NCBI GenBank assembly: GCA_019633425.1
Contig: WSUB01000082.1
Coordinates: forward strand, 1 to 64,000
Source: Tulasnella sp. 424
Lineage: Eukaryota; Basidiomycota; Agaricomycetes; Cantharellales; Tulasnellaceae
Reading direction: 5' to 3'
DNA: 64,000 nucleotides
In this document: in pieces, positions 45,729 to 58,062 of the stretch
How the letters are laid out: each line of letters starts with the position of its first letter
Position numbering within the stretch: the stretch's first letter is position 1
Position numbers and translations under genes: made by a program
The notes under the pieces: model-generated
The model's database searches: none
What the model was told of the DNA's origin: nothing
Seen by the model: the letters and a program-made list of their open reading frames with translations, nothing else

Positions 45729-47441
45729 TCAAAACCACACACCGTCATCCTCTTCTGGAATGCTTCCGACCCAGACCTTTACCCCTCCATGAAGTTCCTC
45801 AATCTTTTGGAACAAAGCGTCCCATTCAGGGTCGGTATCTCTCCCTCCCACCGCGATCCTTTCCGCTTCCACCCACGGAGTCAGGGCCCCACGACCCTGA
45901 GGCGGCGGCTTCAGATACGAACGCTGGATACGCAATCCCGGAGGACAGGCTGCTGCTATAAACACCCCCATCGTATCCTGTTCTTCCTTTGATTTGGGGA
46001 GAGAGGAACGGCCGAGCCGGAGCTTCCTCAAGCGCGAACCACACCGTATCGGAGAAGACGAATGGGAGGAGACCGGAAGATGCGAGTCTTCGTTGAGGTC
46101 GTAAAAGAATTCCACGCCCAGCTCCTCGAGCTCTGAAAACCCCGAGATGATATCCGCAAGACGGGACAGTGGGGTTCTCGAGAAGCGTGGAGCCAGACTG
46201 TCGAAAAAAATGGTGAGCTCTGTCATCTGCATACGGCCCTTGAACCCGAACTTCTTCAACTTTGGCCAAGCTCCTGCCATCTCTGCAATGTGAGCTCTGC
46301 TAAGACAAAGCCATTCGGACGACCACACATCAAAGCTTAGCAGCTGCCAACCCAACATAGCGCGTAGGCTAAGATCAAATTTCCCTGCCGTAATCCCTAT
46401 CCTGAGGTACGCTACGCGAGGGCAGTCCTTGACCAACGCTTGAATAGCGTTTACAACTTCCGCATCGCTGTGTGGAATGTGGATGTCCAGGGCCGTGAGA
46501 TTCCTGAGCGGCTGACCGACGAGAGGCGATCCACGTGGGCATGGAGCCAGGAGTTCAATTGTCTGGAGTGTATCTTTCTGCTTTGCGATGAAATCCGCGA
46601 TCGTGTGTTCCCAGTTTAGATTCGTTCCTGGAGCTTTAAACTTGAATTTCTTCAACCGCAAACCTTCGATTGTCGTGAGGTCGTGGAAGGTCGGTGTGAT
46701 CACGTCTGGGGTCGTCTGCCCACCCCAAGGTATTGTCAGGTTCAGCTCCTGCATACTGCTGGTGGTGAAGGAGGATATCTGGAAGGACGGGATGGCGAGT
46801 TTGGCTGGAAGGGACCATTCAATCCTACGTAGCCTCGGAAAGAGGGCGTCGTTCTTGAGCTTCCATTCGGCGATAGACGGATCGAACCGTGGCTGATCAG
46901 CGTCTGTGATGTCTCCGCCGGGCATTGAGAGTGAACGGATGCGCGAAGCATATGATTGAAAACGAATCCGTTCCTCGTCCGTAGGATCTCGCCGTAGTTT
47001 CTACAAGCGCCCCGAGGTGAGTCAGTCACTTGTCAACCGCGTGCATCGTGCTATCAAGTCTACTCACCCAATATGGAATCGGAACATCGCCGTGTTCTTC
47101 GTACATCGTCAATTCAAGAGGAAGGACCAGTAATAGGTCTATTACTTTGACATCGTAGTCGAACCATAGCTTGTCTAGCGCGACGGACGACCATGCTCTC
47201 GAGACGCGAGCCGCAGAAGCCAAAGTTGGAGCAGCGGTGTGATCTAGGATAGCCAGAAGTATCTCTGGAACCGTGAGCGCTTCGGTCCCATTTATTCCTG
47301 GTTTGAGTGGCCGCCAGAGCAATGTTAGCTATTTGCGGGTGAACTGAGCTATGTAGTGATGACGAAACGAAACCCACTTTCGACAGTGGAGACGGCTCGG
47401 ACAGGGGTAATTTGACCCTCTCGTAAAGTGGTGCTTTGCAT
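45729..47441 (-). CDS. F-box protein, array copy D
   Basis: Three exons: 47441-47378, 47297-47068, 47000-45729 (521 aa). The leader is MQSTTLREGQITPVRAVS. The F-box reads ALTVPEILLAILDHTAAP with VSRAWSSVALDKLWFDYDVK. Exon 3 starts KLRRDPTDEERIRFQSYASR and contains LRNLTALDIHIPHS, LRAMLGWQLLSFDVW and the fixed C-terminus. Its last ~150 residues are almost identical to copy E while the preceding part is clearly more different, which suggests gene conversion or a very recent partial exchange. Probable SCF substrate receptor. Confidence 0.87.
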
Positions 47442-47542
47442 TCCGCTAGGAGAATCTTGTTTATTGATTTCTTTCTTTCGAAGGAATGCGGGGCCGATGA
47501 ATATTGCAGGGGAGGACCTGGAGAGAGTCAATTAACCTCGAT

Positions 47543-47561
47543 CGCCACACGGACAAACAGG
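47543..47561 (-). promoter_or_regulatory. Conserved upstream element, copy D
   Basis: Plus-strand CGCCACACGGACAAACAGG, about 100 bp upstream of the ATG of copy D. Confidence 0.5.
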
Positions 47562-48248
47562 ACAGGGAGCGATGCACTCACCATGATAATGCCCTTCCCT
47601 CGAGAGAGTCTTTACAACATTCTTTAAACATTCTATCCGCCTGTTCATGAAATGTGAATGAAGGAGAATTTGAAGGTGAGCGGCTTTGTTTGGCCTTCTC
47701 CTAAACACCCCCACTCGAATGAGGTATCCCAATAAAGCTGGTAGGAGATTGATCTAAGGTTACCTAAATGGAGATATTGTTCGCGCTGTTCGAGCTGTAT
47801 TTGTATTCAAAGTTCGAGCTGGTTAGTGAATGGTGTATGTACCTTGTTGGGGGAAATGATGGCGAGTTTCCGCCCTGCGTTGACGACTGGAAGGGGGAAA
47901 AACGAGAGATGCGGGTATGTGTTTCGAACAACGCAGCACCTTATAGGCCCGCTCAACACAATTGAGGACGAAAAACTTTACTTAGGAAGTCAATGTGGGC
48001 ATGGGCGCGAAAGAGTGGCTCATGGGACGTGATGTCACCATGCCTTGAGGGTCGGATCCATGTCCACACTGAGCAGTCGAAGCCGCTCTAGCCCATCGCA
48101 CCATGTGAAAGTGACGCTGCACTCAAAGTTAACCCATTACAGTACGTACGGTCTCGTACCTTTGCCTGTACGTATGGTAGGTATAGGAGATGGCGTACGG
48201 CTTACAAGCGGACCCTAGGTAATTGGGATCATCTAGCTGACAGCCAAT
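47562..48248. repeat. Array spacer between copies D and E
   Basis: Shares blocks with the E-F and C-D spacers (TCGAGCTGGTTAGTGAATG near 47815, AACAACGCAGCACCTTATAG near 47927, GGCGTACGGCTTACAAG near 48192). No gene. Confidence 0.55.
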
Positions 48249-49959
48249 TCAAAACCACACACCATCATCCTCTTCTGGAATACTTCCGACCCAGACCTTT
48301 ACCCCTCCATGAAGTTCCTCAATCTTTTGGAACAAAGCGTCCCATTCAGGGTCGGCATCTCTCCCTGCCACAGCGATCCCCGCCGCTTCCACCCACGGAG
48401 TCAGGCCCCCACGACCCTGAGGCGGCGGCTTCAGATACGAACGCTGGATACGCAATCCTGGAGGACAGGCTGCTGCCATAAACACCCCCACCGTATCCTG
48501 TTCTTCCTTTGATTTGGGGAGAGAAGAACGGCCGAGCCGGAGCTTTCTCAAGCGCGAACCGCAATGTATCGGTGAGGACGAATGGGAGGAGACCGGAAGA
48601 TGCGAGTCTTCGTTGAGGTCATAGAAGAACTCCAAGCCCAGCTCCTCGAGCTCTGAAAACCCCGAGATGATATCTGCAAGACGGGATAGCGGCGTTCTAG
48701 AGCGAGGTGGAATCAGACTATCGAAAAAAATGTCAAGCTCTGTCGTCCGCCTACGACACTTGAGCCCGAACTTCTTCAACTTTGGCCAGGCTCTTCCCAT
48801 GTCTGCGATATGATCTTTGCTCAGACAAAGCACATCTGACGACCATACGTCAAAGCTTAGCAGCTGCCAACCCAACGCAGCGCGTAGGCCCGGTAGGTCG
48901 AGATCAAACCTCCCTACCGCGATCCCCATCCTGAGGTACGATATGCGGGGACATCCCTCGACCAACGCTTGAATATTTGTATCGCCGCGTGGAATGTGGA
49001 TGTCCAGGGCCGTGAGGTTCCTAAGCGACTGACCGACGAGAGGCGATCCACGTGGGCATGCAGCCAAGAGTTCGATCGTCTGTAAGGTATCCTTCTGCGT
49101 GGTAATGAAGTCCGCAATCGCTAACTCCACATCTGGATCTATTCCCGGAGCTTTAAACTTGAACTTCTTCAGCCGTAACCCTTCGATTGTCGTGAGGTTG
49201 TGGAAGATTGACGTGGCCACTTCTGGCACCGCCCACCCGTCCGAGAGTACTGTGAGATTCAGCTCCTGCAAACCGCTGGTGGTGAAGGAGGGTAGCCCGG
49301 CGGACGGGATGGCGAGTTTGATGGGGAAGGACCATTCAACTCGACGCAGCCTCGGAAAGAGGGCGTCGTTCTTGAGCTTCCATTCGACGATAGACGGATC
49401 GAACCGCGGCAGGTCAGCGCCAGGAACGTCTCCGACGGGCATTGAGAGCGAGCGGATGCGCGAAGCATAGGATTGAAAACGAGTCCATTCCTCGTCCGTA
49501 GGATCTCGCTGTGGTTTCTACAAGCGCCCCGAGGTGAGTCAGTCACTTCTCAAAATGCTGCATCGTGCTATCAAGCCCCAACTCACCCAATATGGAATCG
49601 AGACTTCTCCGTGTTCTTCGTACATCGTTAACTCAAGAGGAAGGACCTGTAATAGGTCTATTACTTTGACATCGTAGTCGAACCATAGCTTGTCCAGCGC
49701 GACGGTCGACCATGCTCTCGAAACGCGAGCTGCAGAAGCCAAAGTTGAAGGAGCGGTGTAATCCAGGATAGCCCAAAGTATCTCTGGAACCGTGAGCGCT
49801 TCGGTACCCTTTATTCCTGTTTTGAATGGCCGCAGAGCAATGTTAGCTGGTCGCGGGCCAACTGAGCTCTGTAGTGATGACGAAATGAAACCCACTTTCG
49901 ACGTTGGAGACGGCTCGGACAGGGGTGATTTGATCCTCTCGTAAAGTTGTGCTTTGCAT
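48249..49959 (-). CDS. F-box protein, array copy E
   Basis: Three exons: 49959-49896, 49816-49587, 49517-48249 (520 aa). The leader is MQSTTLREDQITPVRAVS. The F-box reads ALTVPEILWAILDYTAPS with VSRAWSTVALDKLWFDYDVK. Exon 3 starts KPQRDPTDEEWTRFQSYASR, carries leucine-rich sequence, and ends KIEELHGGVKVWVGSIPEED. It is three residues shorter than most copies around IPRGDTNIQALVEG. The C-terminal third is nearly the same as in copy D. Probable SCF substrate receptor. Confidence 0.87.
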
Positions 49960-50060
49960 TCCGCTAGGCCAGAAGCTTGTGTCTTGATTTCTTTCTTTCG
50001 AAGGACTGCGGGGCCGACGAATATCGCAGGAGGACCTGAAGAGAAACAATTATGTAATCC

Positions 50061-50079
50061 CGCCACACGGACAAACTGG
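50061..50079 (-). promoter_or_regulatory. Conserved upstream element, copy E
   Basis: Plus-strand CGCCACACGGACAAACTGG, about 100 bp upstream of the ATG of copy E; the best consensus example of the family. Confidence 0.5.
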
Positions 50080-50766
50080 ACATGGCAGCAAATGCACTCA
50101 CCAATAATGCTCTTCCCTCGAGATCTGGAGAGTCTTTGCCACATTCTTTAAACATTCTATTCGTGTCCTAACGACATTTGATTGAAGGAGAATGTGAGAG
50201 TGGGCGGCTCTGTTTGGCCTTTCTCCTGAACACCCCTGACTCGAATGGGGCACCCAATGAAGCTGGGAGGAGATTGATCTAAGTTTAGCTAAATGGGGAT
50301 ATTGTTCGTGCTTTTCGAGCTGTGTTCGTATTCGACGATCGAGCTGGTTAGTGAATGGCGTATGTATCTAGATGGAGGAAATGATGGGCAGTCTCCGCCC
50401 TGCGCCGACGACTGGAAGGGGAAAAATGAGGGGTGCGGGTATGTTTTTCGAACAACGTAGCACCTTATAGGCCTGCTTAACATGAAGGAGGACGAAAAAC
50501 TTTACTTAGGAAGCAAAACGTCAGTGTGGGCATGGGCGCAAAAGAGTTGCTCATGGACTGTGATGTCATCATGCCTTGAAGGTCGATGTCCACACTGAGC
50601 GTTCGAAGCCGCTCTCACCCATAGCACCATGTGAAGCTGACGCTGCACTTGAATTTTACCCATCAGTGCGTACGGTCGTATCTTTGCCTGTACGTGTGGT
50701 AGGTATAGGAGATGACGTACGCTGACAAGAGGCCCTAGGTAATTGGGATCTAGCTTATGGCCATAC
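50080..50766. repeat. Array spacer between copies E and F
   Basis: Closely similar to the D-E spacer over most of its length (ATTGATCTAAGTTTAGCTAA near 50272; AACAACGTAGCACCTTATAG near 50451). No gene. Confidence 0.55.
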
Positions 50767-52472
50767 TCAAAACCACACGCCGTCATCCTCTTCTGGAATG
50801 CTTCCAACCCAAATACTCGCCCCTCCATGAAGATCCTCCATCTTCTGGAACAAAGAGTTCCATTGAGGGTCGGCATCTCTCCCTGCCACCGCGATCCCCT
50901 CCGCTTCCACCCACGGAATCATAATCCCGCGACCCTGAGGCGGCGGCTTCAGATACGAACGCTGGATACGCAGTCCCGGAGGACAAAATGCAGCCATATA
51001 CACCCCCATCGTATCCCGTTCTTTTGATCTGGGGAGGGTAGAACGGCCGAGTCGGAGCTTCCTCAAACGCGAACCACAACGTATCGGAGAGGACGAGTGG
51101 GAGGAAACCGGAGGACGTGATTCTTCGTTCAGGTCGTAAAAGAATTCCGCGCACAGCTCCTCAAGCTCTGAAAACCCCGAGATGATATCCGCGAGACGGG
51201 ACAGCGGAATTCTCCAGCGGCTGGGAACCAGAGTATCGACATAAATTCTGGGTTCTATCATCGGCATACTGCACTTGAACCCGAGCTTCTTCAACTTTGG
51301 CCAAGCGCTTGCCATGTCTGCGATATGACCCTTGCTGAGACAAATGCACTCTGACGACCACACATCGAAGCTGAGCAGCTGCCAGCCCAATGTAGCGCGT
51401 AGGCCAGGGATGTCGAGATCAAATATCCCTGCCGTGATCCCCATCCTGAGGTACGATACGCGAGGACAGCCCTCAACCAAAGCTTGAACAGCAATTGCAA
51501 CCTCCGCATCACCGTGTGGAATGTGGATGTCGAGGGCCGTGAGGTTCCCAAGCGACTGACGGAGGAGAGGCGATGCAGGTGGGCATGGAGTTAAGAGTTC
51601 AATTGCCTGCAGTGTATCCTTCTGCGTTGTAATGAAATCCGCGATCGTGTGCTCCAAGTTTGGATCCACGCTTGGAGCTTTAAACTTGAATTTCTTCAAT
51701 CGCAAACCTTCGATTGTCATGAGGTCGTGGAGGGTCGACGTGACCACGTCTGGCGCCGTCCACCAGCCCGAAATGGTTGTGAGGCTCAGCTCCTGCAAAC
51801 CGCTGGTGGTGAAGGAGGATAGGCCGGAGGACGGGATGGCAATTTTGGTAGGGATGGACCATTCAACTCGACGCAGTCTCGGGAAGAGGACGTCGTTCTT
51901 GAGCTTCCATTCGGTGATAGACGGATCGAACCGTGGCCGATCGGCGGCTTTAGTGTCTTGGCCGGGCATTGAAAGCGAACGGATGCACGAAGCATAGGAT
52001 TGAAAACGAATCCATTCCTCGTCCGTGGGATCTCGCTGTAGTTTCTACAAGCGAGGTGAGTTAGTCACTTGTCAAATGCGTGCATCGTGCTATCACGCTC
52101 CAACTCACCCAATATGGACTCGGAACACCTTCGGTTCCTTCATAGACTATTAGCTCAAGAGGAAGAACCTGTAATAGGTCTATTACTTTGACATCGGAGT
52201 CGGACCAGAGTTTGTCCAACGCGACGGACGACCATGTTCTCGAAACGCAGGCTGCCGAAGCTAAAGTTGGAGGAGTGGTGTGATCCAGGATAGCCCGGAG
52301 TATCTCTGGTACCGTGAGCGCCTTATTCCCTTTGATTACTGTTTTGATTGACATAACGAGGTGAGCGAGATGCGATTGAAACGGGCCACGTATACGTAGC
52401 AAAACTAAACCCACGTTCAGAAGTGGAGACGAAAGAGCCGATTGGACCCTCCTGTAGGACTGTACTTTGCAT
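50767..52472 (-). CDS. F-box protein, array copy F
   Basis: Three exons: 52472-52415, 52338-52109, 52044-50767 (521 aa). The leader is MQSTVLQEGPIGSFVSTSE. The F-box reads ALTVPEILRAILDHTTPP with VSRTWSSVALDKLWSDSDVK. Exon 3 starts KLQRDPTDEEWIRFQSYASC and has LGNLTALDIHIPHG, GCPRVSYLRMGITAG and LKKLGFKCSMPM, ending KMEDLHGGASIWVGSIPEED. The C-terminal motif is slightly altered (MEDLHGGAS instead of IEELHGGVK). Probable SCF substrate receptor. Confidence 0.86.
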
Positions 52473-52570
52473 TCCGCTCGGAGTCTTTTTCTCCTTCCTT
52501 TATGTAAAGGACTGCGGAGCCAAGGTTTCAAACAGGGTGGAGGGGCAGAAGATAACCAATCGAGGTCCAC

Positions 52571-52589
52571 CGCCACACAGACAAACCGG
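52571..52589 (-). promoter_or_regulatory. Conserved upstream element, copy F
   Basis: Plus-strand CGCCACACAGACAAACCGG, about 100 bp upstream of the ATG of copy F. Confidence 0.5.
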
Positions 52590-53310
52590 CCATAGCAGCG
52601 ATGCACCCGTATTTGATAATCCCCTTTCCTCGCTTTGGAGAGCTGGTGCAGCGTTCTTCAGATATTTTGATCGTTTCTAAGGTCAGGAAGGAGAGCATGA
52701 GACTGTAGAAGACTCGGGTCAACCCACTTGTAACACGTCGGCGGCTCTGGTCCCCTTCTCCTGAACACCCCTGATTCGACCTGGTATCCCGATGAAGCTG
52801 GTAGCATGTACATTTAGATGATTAAGGACCTTCGGGCGAGCATTGTTTGTAACTTATGATTTTCGTTTGTACTCGACGTTCGAGTTGGTTAGGGAATGTA
52901 CGCAGTGGGGTAAAACGATGACCGATTCCAGCGACCCTGTGGGTTTGAACAACTGGAAAGGGAAAGGTGTGGAAGTGCGAATATGTTTTGAAGAATAACG
53001 TAGCACCTTGTGACCAGGTTGAATATGAAAAGGAGCACGGAGATTTGAGGAAGTAGAGCGTCAGTATGGCTATTGTGCGCAGAAGAGTTGCTTAGGGACT
53101 CCGATGTCATCGCGTATCGAGGGTTCACTCGGACACGAAGCTTCCGAAGCCGCCATAATCCATCGCATCCTGTGAAGGCAATGCTGCACTTAACGTTAAC
53201 TATGGCAGTGCATACGATTTCCTATCTTCGCATGTACATGGGGTAGAATAAGAGTTGGCGGACGGCTTACAAGAAACCCTAGGGAGTTGGCATCTAGCTT
53301 GTGGCCACAT
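52590..53310. repeat. Array spacer between copies F and G
   Basis: Diverged version of the shared spacer (GTACTCGACGTTCGAGTTGG near 52870; AATAACGTAGCACCTTGTG near 52994; GGCGGACGGCTTACAAG near 53256). No gene. Confidence 0.5.
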
Positions 53311-55019
53311 TCAGAACCACACTCCGTCATCCTCTTCTGGAATGCTTCCGACCCAGATCTTTACTCCTCCATGAAGTTCCTCGATCTTTTGGAAGAGATC
53401 GTCCCATTCCGGGTCAGCATCTCTCCCTGCCACCGTGATCCCCTCCGCTTCTACCCACAGAAGGTCGCCCCAATTTCCAGACGGCGGCTTTAGATACGAT
53501 CGCGCAATGTGCAATCCAGGAGGACAAACCGCAGCGATAAACCTCGCCATGGTGTCCCGTTGTTGTTCAGCTCCGCGGAGAGAAGAAAGGCCCAGCCGGA
53601 GCTTTCGCAAGCGCGAACCGCGAATTAGTAGAGAGGACAAGTGGGAGGAGTCCGGAAGTGAGTGTTCGTCCAGGTCGCAACGAAATTCCGCACCCAACTC
53701 CTCGAGCTCTGAAAAGCTTGAGATGATGTCTGCGAGAAGAGACAGCTGAAACCTCCGGAAGCCTGGGTAAAGGGAATCGGAGGAAACGTCGAAATTCGTC
53801 GTTGGGGGACGGCACTTGAGCCGAACTTCTTCAACCTTGGCCAAGCTTTTGCCATCTCTGCAATCTGTTCTTTGCGAAGGCGGATAAATCGGGATGCCCA
53901 CATACGAAAGCTTAGCAGCTGCCAACCCAACATAGCCCGTAGGTTCGAGAAGTCGATATCAAAGATACCGTCCGTGATCCTGATCTTGAGGTACGATACG
54001 CGAGGACAGCCCTCGACCAACTTTTGAATAGCGTTTACAGCTCCCGCTCCATCCTCACCGCGTGGGATGTGGATGTCCAGGGCGGTGAGGTTTCCGAGCG
54101 ACTGACCGCCCAGAGGCGAGATACGTCGGCACGAAGCCTGGATTTCAAGCGTCTGTAGTGAATCCTGCTGCGTTGTAATGAAATCCGCGATCGCGTGCCC
54201 CAAGTTTAGATCCACACCTCGAGCTGTAAGCTTGAATTTCTTCAACCGCAGCCCTTCGATTGTCGTGAGGTCGTGGAGGGTCGACGTAACTACTTCTGGC
54301 GCCGTCCACCAGCCCGAGAGTACTATGAGGCTCAGCTCCTGCAGATCGCTGGTGGCGAAGGAGGATAGCCCGGAGGACGGGATGGCAAGTTTGATAGGGA
54401 TGGACCAGTCAACTCGACGCGGTCTCGGGAAGAGGACGTCGTTCTTGAGCTTCCATTCGGTGATAGACGGATCAAACCGTGGCAGGTCAGCGTCCGGAAT
54501 GTCTCCGTCGGGCATCGAGAGGAGACGGATGCGCGAAGCATAGGATTGAAAACGAGTCCATTCTTCGTTCGTAGGATCTCGCTGTGGTTTCTATAAGCGC
54601 ACCGAGGTAAGTCAGTCGCTTCTCCGATGCGTACATCGTGCTATCAAGCCCCAACTCACCCAGTATGAAATCAAGGCTTCTCCGTAGTATTCTTTATACA
54701 TCGTTAACTCAAGAGGAAGGATCCGTAATAGGTCTATTACTTTGACATCATGGTCGGACCATAGTTTGTCCAACGCGACGGTCAACCAAGCTCTCGAGAC
54801 ACGAGCCGCGGAAGCCAAAGTCGGGGGAGCGGCATGGTCCAGAATAGCCCTGAGTATTTCTGGGATCGTAAGCGCTTCAGTCCCTTTCATTCCTGTTTTT
54901 TATGGTCGTCGTAACAACGTTAGTAAGATGCGATTAAATTCGTGGTCAAAAACAAACCCACGTTCGAAGGTAGGGACGACAGGGATAATTGGAGCCTCCC
55001 GTAAAACTGCGGCTTGCAT
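53311..55019 (-). pseudogene. F-box protein gene with one frameshift, array copy G
   Basis: Exons 55019-54962, 54892-54660, 54590-53311. Exon 3 is 1280 nt, one short of a multiple of three. Compared with copy C (GGCACTTGAAACCGAGCTTC at 43691), copy G reads GGCACTTGAGCCGAACTTC at about 53812-53830: one base is missing where LKKLGFKCR should be. Before the break the reading frame is normal (leader MQAAVLREAPIIPVVP, F-box ALTIPEILRAILDHAAPP); after it the second frame carries the normal C-terminus. The frameshift leaves a truncated product. Everything else is intact, so the loss is recent, or it is a single sequencing error. Confidence 0.75.
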
Positions 55020-55189
55020 CTGCTCTGAGGAAATTAATGTTGCTTATTTTCTTTAAATTTCTTTCGAAGCGGTTCAGAGGCTATGGTTATCGGAGGGGAG
55101 AACACGGAGAGCGCCGATCTGTTACGTCATCCGCTACACCGACAAGCAGATTCACTTTTGACTTGTCCCCGGGTCATTGCTTGCTGACG

Positions 55190-55480
55190 TCATCATTACC
55201 CGACTCGGACATCGCCAATATATCTCTTCTTTCCTTTTCGCTTGCAACCCTGCCCCTCCCCTCCACCAGCACCCTGTGGTTCCAAAGGCGGGCCTGACTT
55301 CCTTCCTCCAACATTGACAGGTTTGATGGGAACGTTGGGAATTTTGACGGTTGTACTCGTCTGACTGCCTTCATGACATTGTTCAGAAGCTAGATATCTC
55401 GAGTCTTTCCCGAGCTGTCCGCCTTTCTCATGAGCGTATCAGGTAGTCGTGGCTGAATGACATCCTTTATTTTCCTTATA
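55190..55480 (-). pseudogene. Relic of the small secreted-protein gene (first)
   Basis: Matches the gene at 35643-36146 in several blocks: CCCGACTCGGACATCGCC near 55199 (compare 35672), GGGAACGTTGGGAATTTTGACGG near 55329 (compare 35867) and CCTTTCTCATGAGCGT near 55421 (compare 35967). Indels destroy the frame, and the signal-peptide end is missing or unrecognisable. It lies between F-box copies G and H, the same position relative to H as the intact gene has to the damaged copy. Confidence 0.75.
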
Positions 55481-55584
55481 CGATCTATTATCTTTGCCTA
55501 CGCGTGCGGTAGATATAGGAGATGGGAGACGGTTTACAAGAAGATCGTAAGTGGCACATGTACATAGCATCTAGCTCGCCACAC

Positions 55585-57304
55585 TCAAAACCACACGTCG
55601 TTGTCCTCTTCCGGGATGCTTCCAACCCAAACCTTTACGCCTCCATGAAGTTCCTCTACCCTTTGGAACAACGCGTCCCATTCAGGATCAGAGTCTCTTC
55701 CTTCTACCACGACGGCCTGCACTGCCGGATCCACTGGCAGGAGAACCGGAGCCTGCACTAAGTTGGGCATACGCTCGACGCGCAGTCCCGCAGGACAGAC
55801 CGCAGCCATGAACCTCGCCATAGTTTCCTGTTGTTCCTTTGATTTCGGAAGAGAGAATCGGTTGAACCGTAGTTTTCGCAACTTTGAAGGACAGCGCAAC
55901 GGAGAGGACGAGCGGGAGACGGAGAGAGGGTTGGCTTCGTCCAGGTCGCAAAAGACCACCACACCCAACTGCTCGACCTCCGGAAAGGCCGCGACGATGT
56001 CTGCTAGACAGGAAAACGGGATTCTACGGGCGCGTGGATTAAAGTGATCGAACAAACGGCCGCGCGGATCATCAGCCACGTCGAATCCGAGCTTCTTCAA
56101 CTTTGGCCAAGCGTTGGCCATCGTTGCGAGATGAGCTTTGATGATGCGAAACCCCCGAGACGATCGTACATCGAAGCTCAACAACTGCCAACCCAAGGTG
56201 GCGTGGAGGCCCGGGAGGTCGAGATCAAAGCCACCTTCTGTGATCTCCATCCTTAGGTGTGATACGCGAGGACAGGCCTCGACCAGCGGTTGCATGGTGT
56301 TTGCGCCTTTTGCTCCAGTTACGTGCGAGATGTGAATGCTTAATGCCCTGAGATTCCGTAGTGAGTGACTGGGCAGGGGCGATACTCGCGCACACGGAGC
56401 TAGGAGTTCAAGCGCCTGCAGTGAATCACCCTGTGCCGTAACGAAGTGCGAGATCGTATCTCCAAACTTTCGAGTCATGTGCGAAGACAATTTGAATTTC
56501 TTCAGCTGCAAGCCTTTGACTGCCGCGAGGTCGTGAAAGGTTGACATGGCCACGTCCCATATCCTTGACCCGCGCCGCCGGCGGGGTATCGTGAGGCTGA
56601 GCTCCTTCAAGCCACGAGTAGCGAAAGAGGATAACTGGGAGGTCGGAATGGAGAACTCGATGGAAAGGGGCCATTCAACTCGACGCAAACGTGGGAAGAC
56701 GACATCGTTCTCAGCCTTCCATTTGGTGATAGACGGGTGGAACCCGTACGCGTGACGCGGCACCGAAAGCGAACGGACACGCGAAGCGTAGAAGTGAAAA
56801 CGAGTCCATTCCTCATCCGTAGGATCTCGCCGTAGTTCCTAAGAGTGCCATAAGGTGGGTCAGTCACCTCTGAAAGTTCGAAAGATGCACAGCCGCGGGC
56901 GCATGCAATGAAGCAGCTCGAACGTTCCGACCCACCCAATATGTATATGACGAACACTGAGGAATAAAGGGTTTTGACTGAAGAGGAAGGTCTCGCAAAA
57001 GGTCTAATACTTCGATGTCGAAGTCCGACCAAAGTTTGTCCAACGCAACGGCCGACCATGCTTTCGAGACCTGGGCGGCCGAAGCCAAAGTTGGGGGAGT
57101 TACGTGATCAAGGATAGCCCGAAGTATCTCTGGCACCGTGAGCGCTTCAGTCCCTTTTATTCCTGTTGTTGGTGGCCGCCATAACAGCGTTAGCGAGATG
57201 CGATCGAAACTTCCGAGCCGCGTATTTTGGTTAAAATCAAACTTACGTTCGAAGGCGGAGATGGGAGGAATGATTTGATCTTCTCGGAAGACTGCGCTTG
57301 CCAT
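55585..57304 (-). CDS. F-box protein, array copy H
   Basis: Three exons: 57304-57247, 57162-56936, 56838-55585 (512 aa). The leader is MASAVFREDQIIPPISAFE; its donor GTAAGT is canonical and fixes the exon 1 frame for the whole family. The F-box reads ALTVPEILRAILDHVTPP with VSKAWSAVALDKLW. Exon 3 starts ELRRDPTDEEWTRFHFYASR, has FHPSITKWKAENDVVFPRL, and is more diverged in the LRR part; it pairs with copy K. The C-terminus is RVEELHGGVKVWVGSIPEED. Probable SCF substrate receptor. Confidence 0.87.
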
Positions 57305-57408
57305 TCCGTGCGGAGAGCCCTGGCTGCTTTCTTCTTTTCAAAGGAGTGCAGAGCCTACGGAGGGTTCAGTGGGAGAACGTCGAATCGATTGATTACGTCC
57401 ACCGTGCC

Positions 57409-57427
57409 CGCCACACGGACAAACCGG
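57409..57427 (-). promoter_or_regulatory. Conserved upstream element, copy H
   Basis: Plus-strand CGCCACACGGACAAACCGG, about 105 bp upstream of the ATG of copy H. Confidence 0.5.
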
Positions 57428-57595
57428 CGGCGATGCACCCTTCATCTGACATCCCCAAATGAAGCCGGTGGACCTACGGTTAGCTGAATAAGGATGACTA
57501 AGAAACCTTTGTTGATCGAGCGAACATTGTAGGCACACGGGTGATGGAGCTCACTACAACAGTGTCCAAGAGTAAAACGATATACTTGATAGCTA

Positions 57596-57740
57596 CGGCC
57601 ACCTCTCACTCAAAGCAAACGCCGTCCTCAGGAATGTGTTCAACCCAGATCCTTTCTCCCCCCTGGAGTCGCTCTATTTTTCGGAACAATGCGTCCCATT
57701 CGGGGTCAGTGTCTCCTCCTGCCATCGCGATTCTCTCCCT
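57596..57740 (-). pseudogene. F-box 3'-end fragment
   Basis: Only the last ~45 codons of a family member remain (EWDALFRKIERLQGG, then RIWVEHIPED). It is altered at positions fixed in all intact copies and is joined to spacer sequence at about 57790 (GTGTCAGCGTGGGCATGG, as at 50522). A unit between H and J was mostly deleted. Confidence 0.75.
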
Positions 57741-58062
57741 TTTCGCCAACTGAACCTGATACGCTCGATTCTGATCCCAGTACCGCAGCGCGAGTAAGTG
57801 TCAGCGTGGGCATGGGCGAGCAGAGGAGTTGCTCGTGGGCTGCGGTGTCCTTGTGCCCTGAGGGTCCATGCACCATGCACACTGAGCGTTCGAAGCTGCT
57901 CTAACCCATGGCAGCATGTAAAAATGACGCTGCACTCAAATTTAATAGATTCCTGCAGCGAGCACATTCTCGTATCTTCGCCTGTACAAGTGGGAGACGT
58001 AGAAGATGGCGGATGGCTTACAAAAGCACCTTAGGTAATTGGGATCTAGCTTAAGGCCATAC
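57741..58062. repeat. Array spacer before copy J
   Basis: Shared spacer sequence resuming after the deleted unit: TGGGCATGGGCGAGCAGAG near 57807 and the promoter-distal block up to the 3' end of copy J. No gene. Confidence 0.5.
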
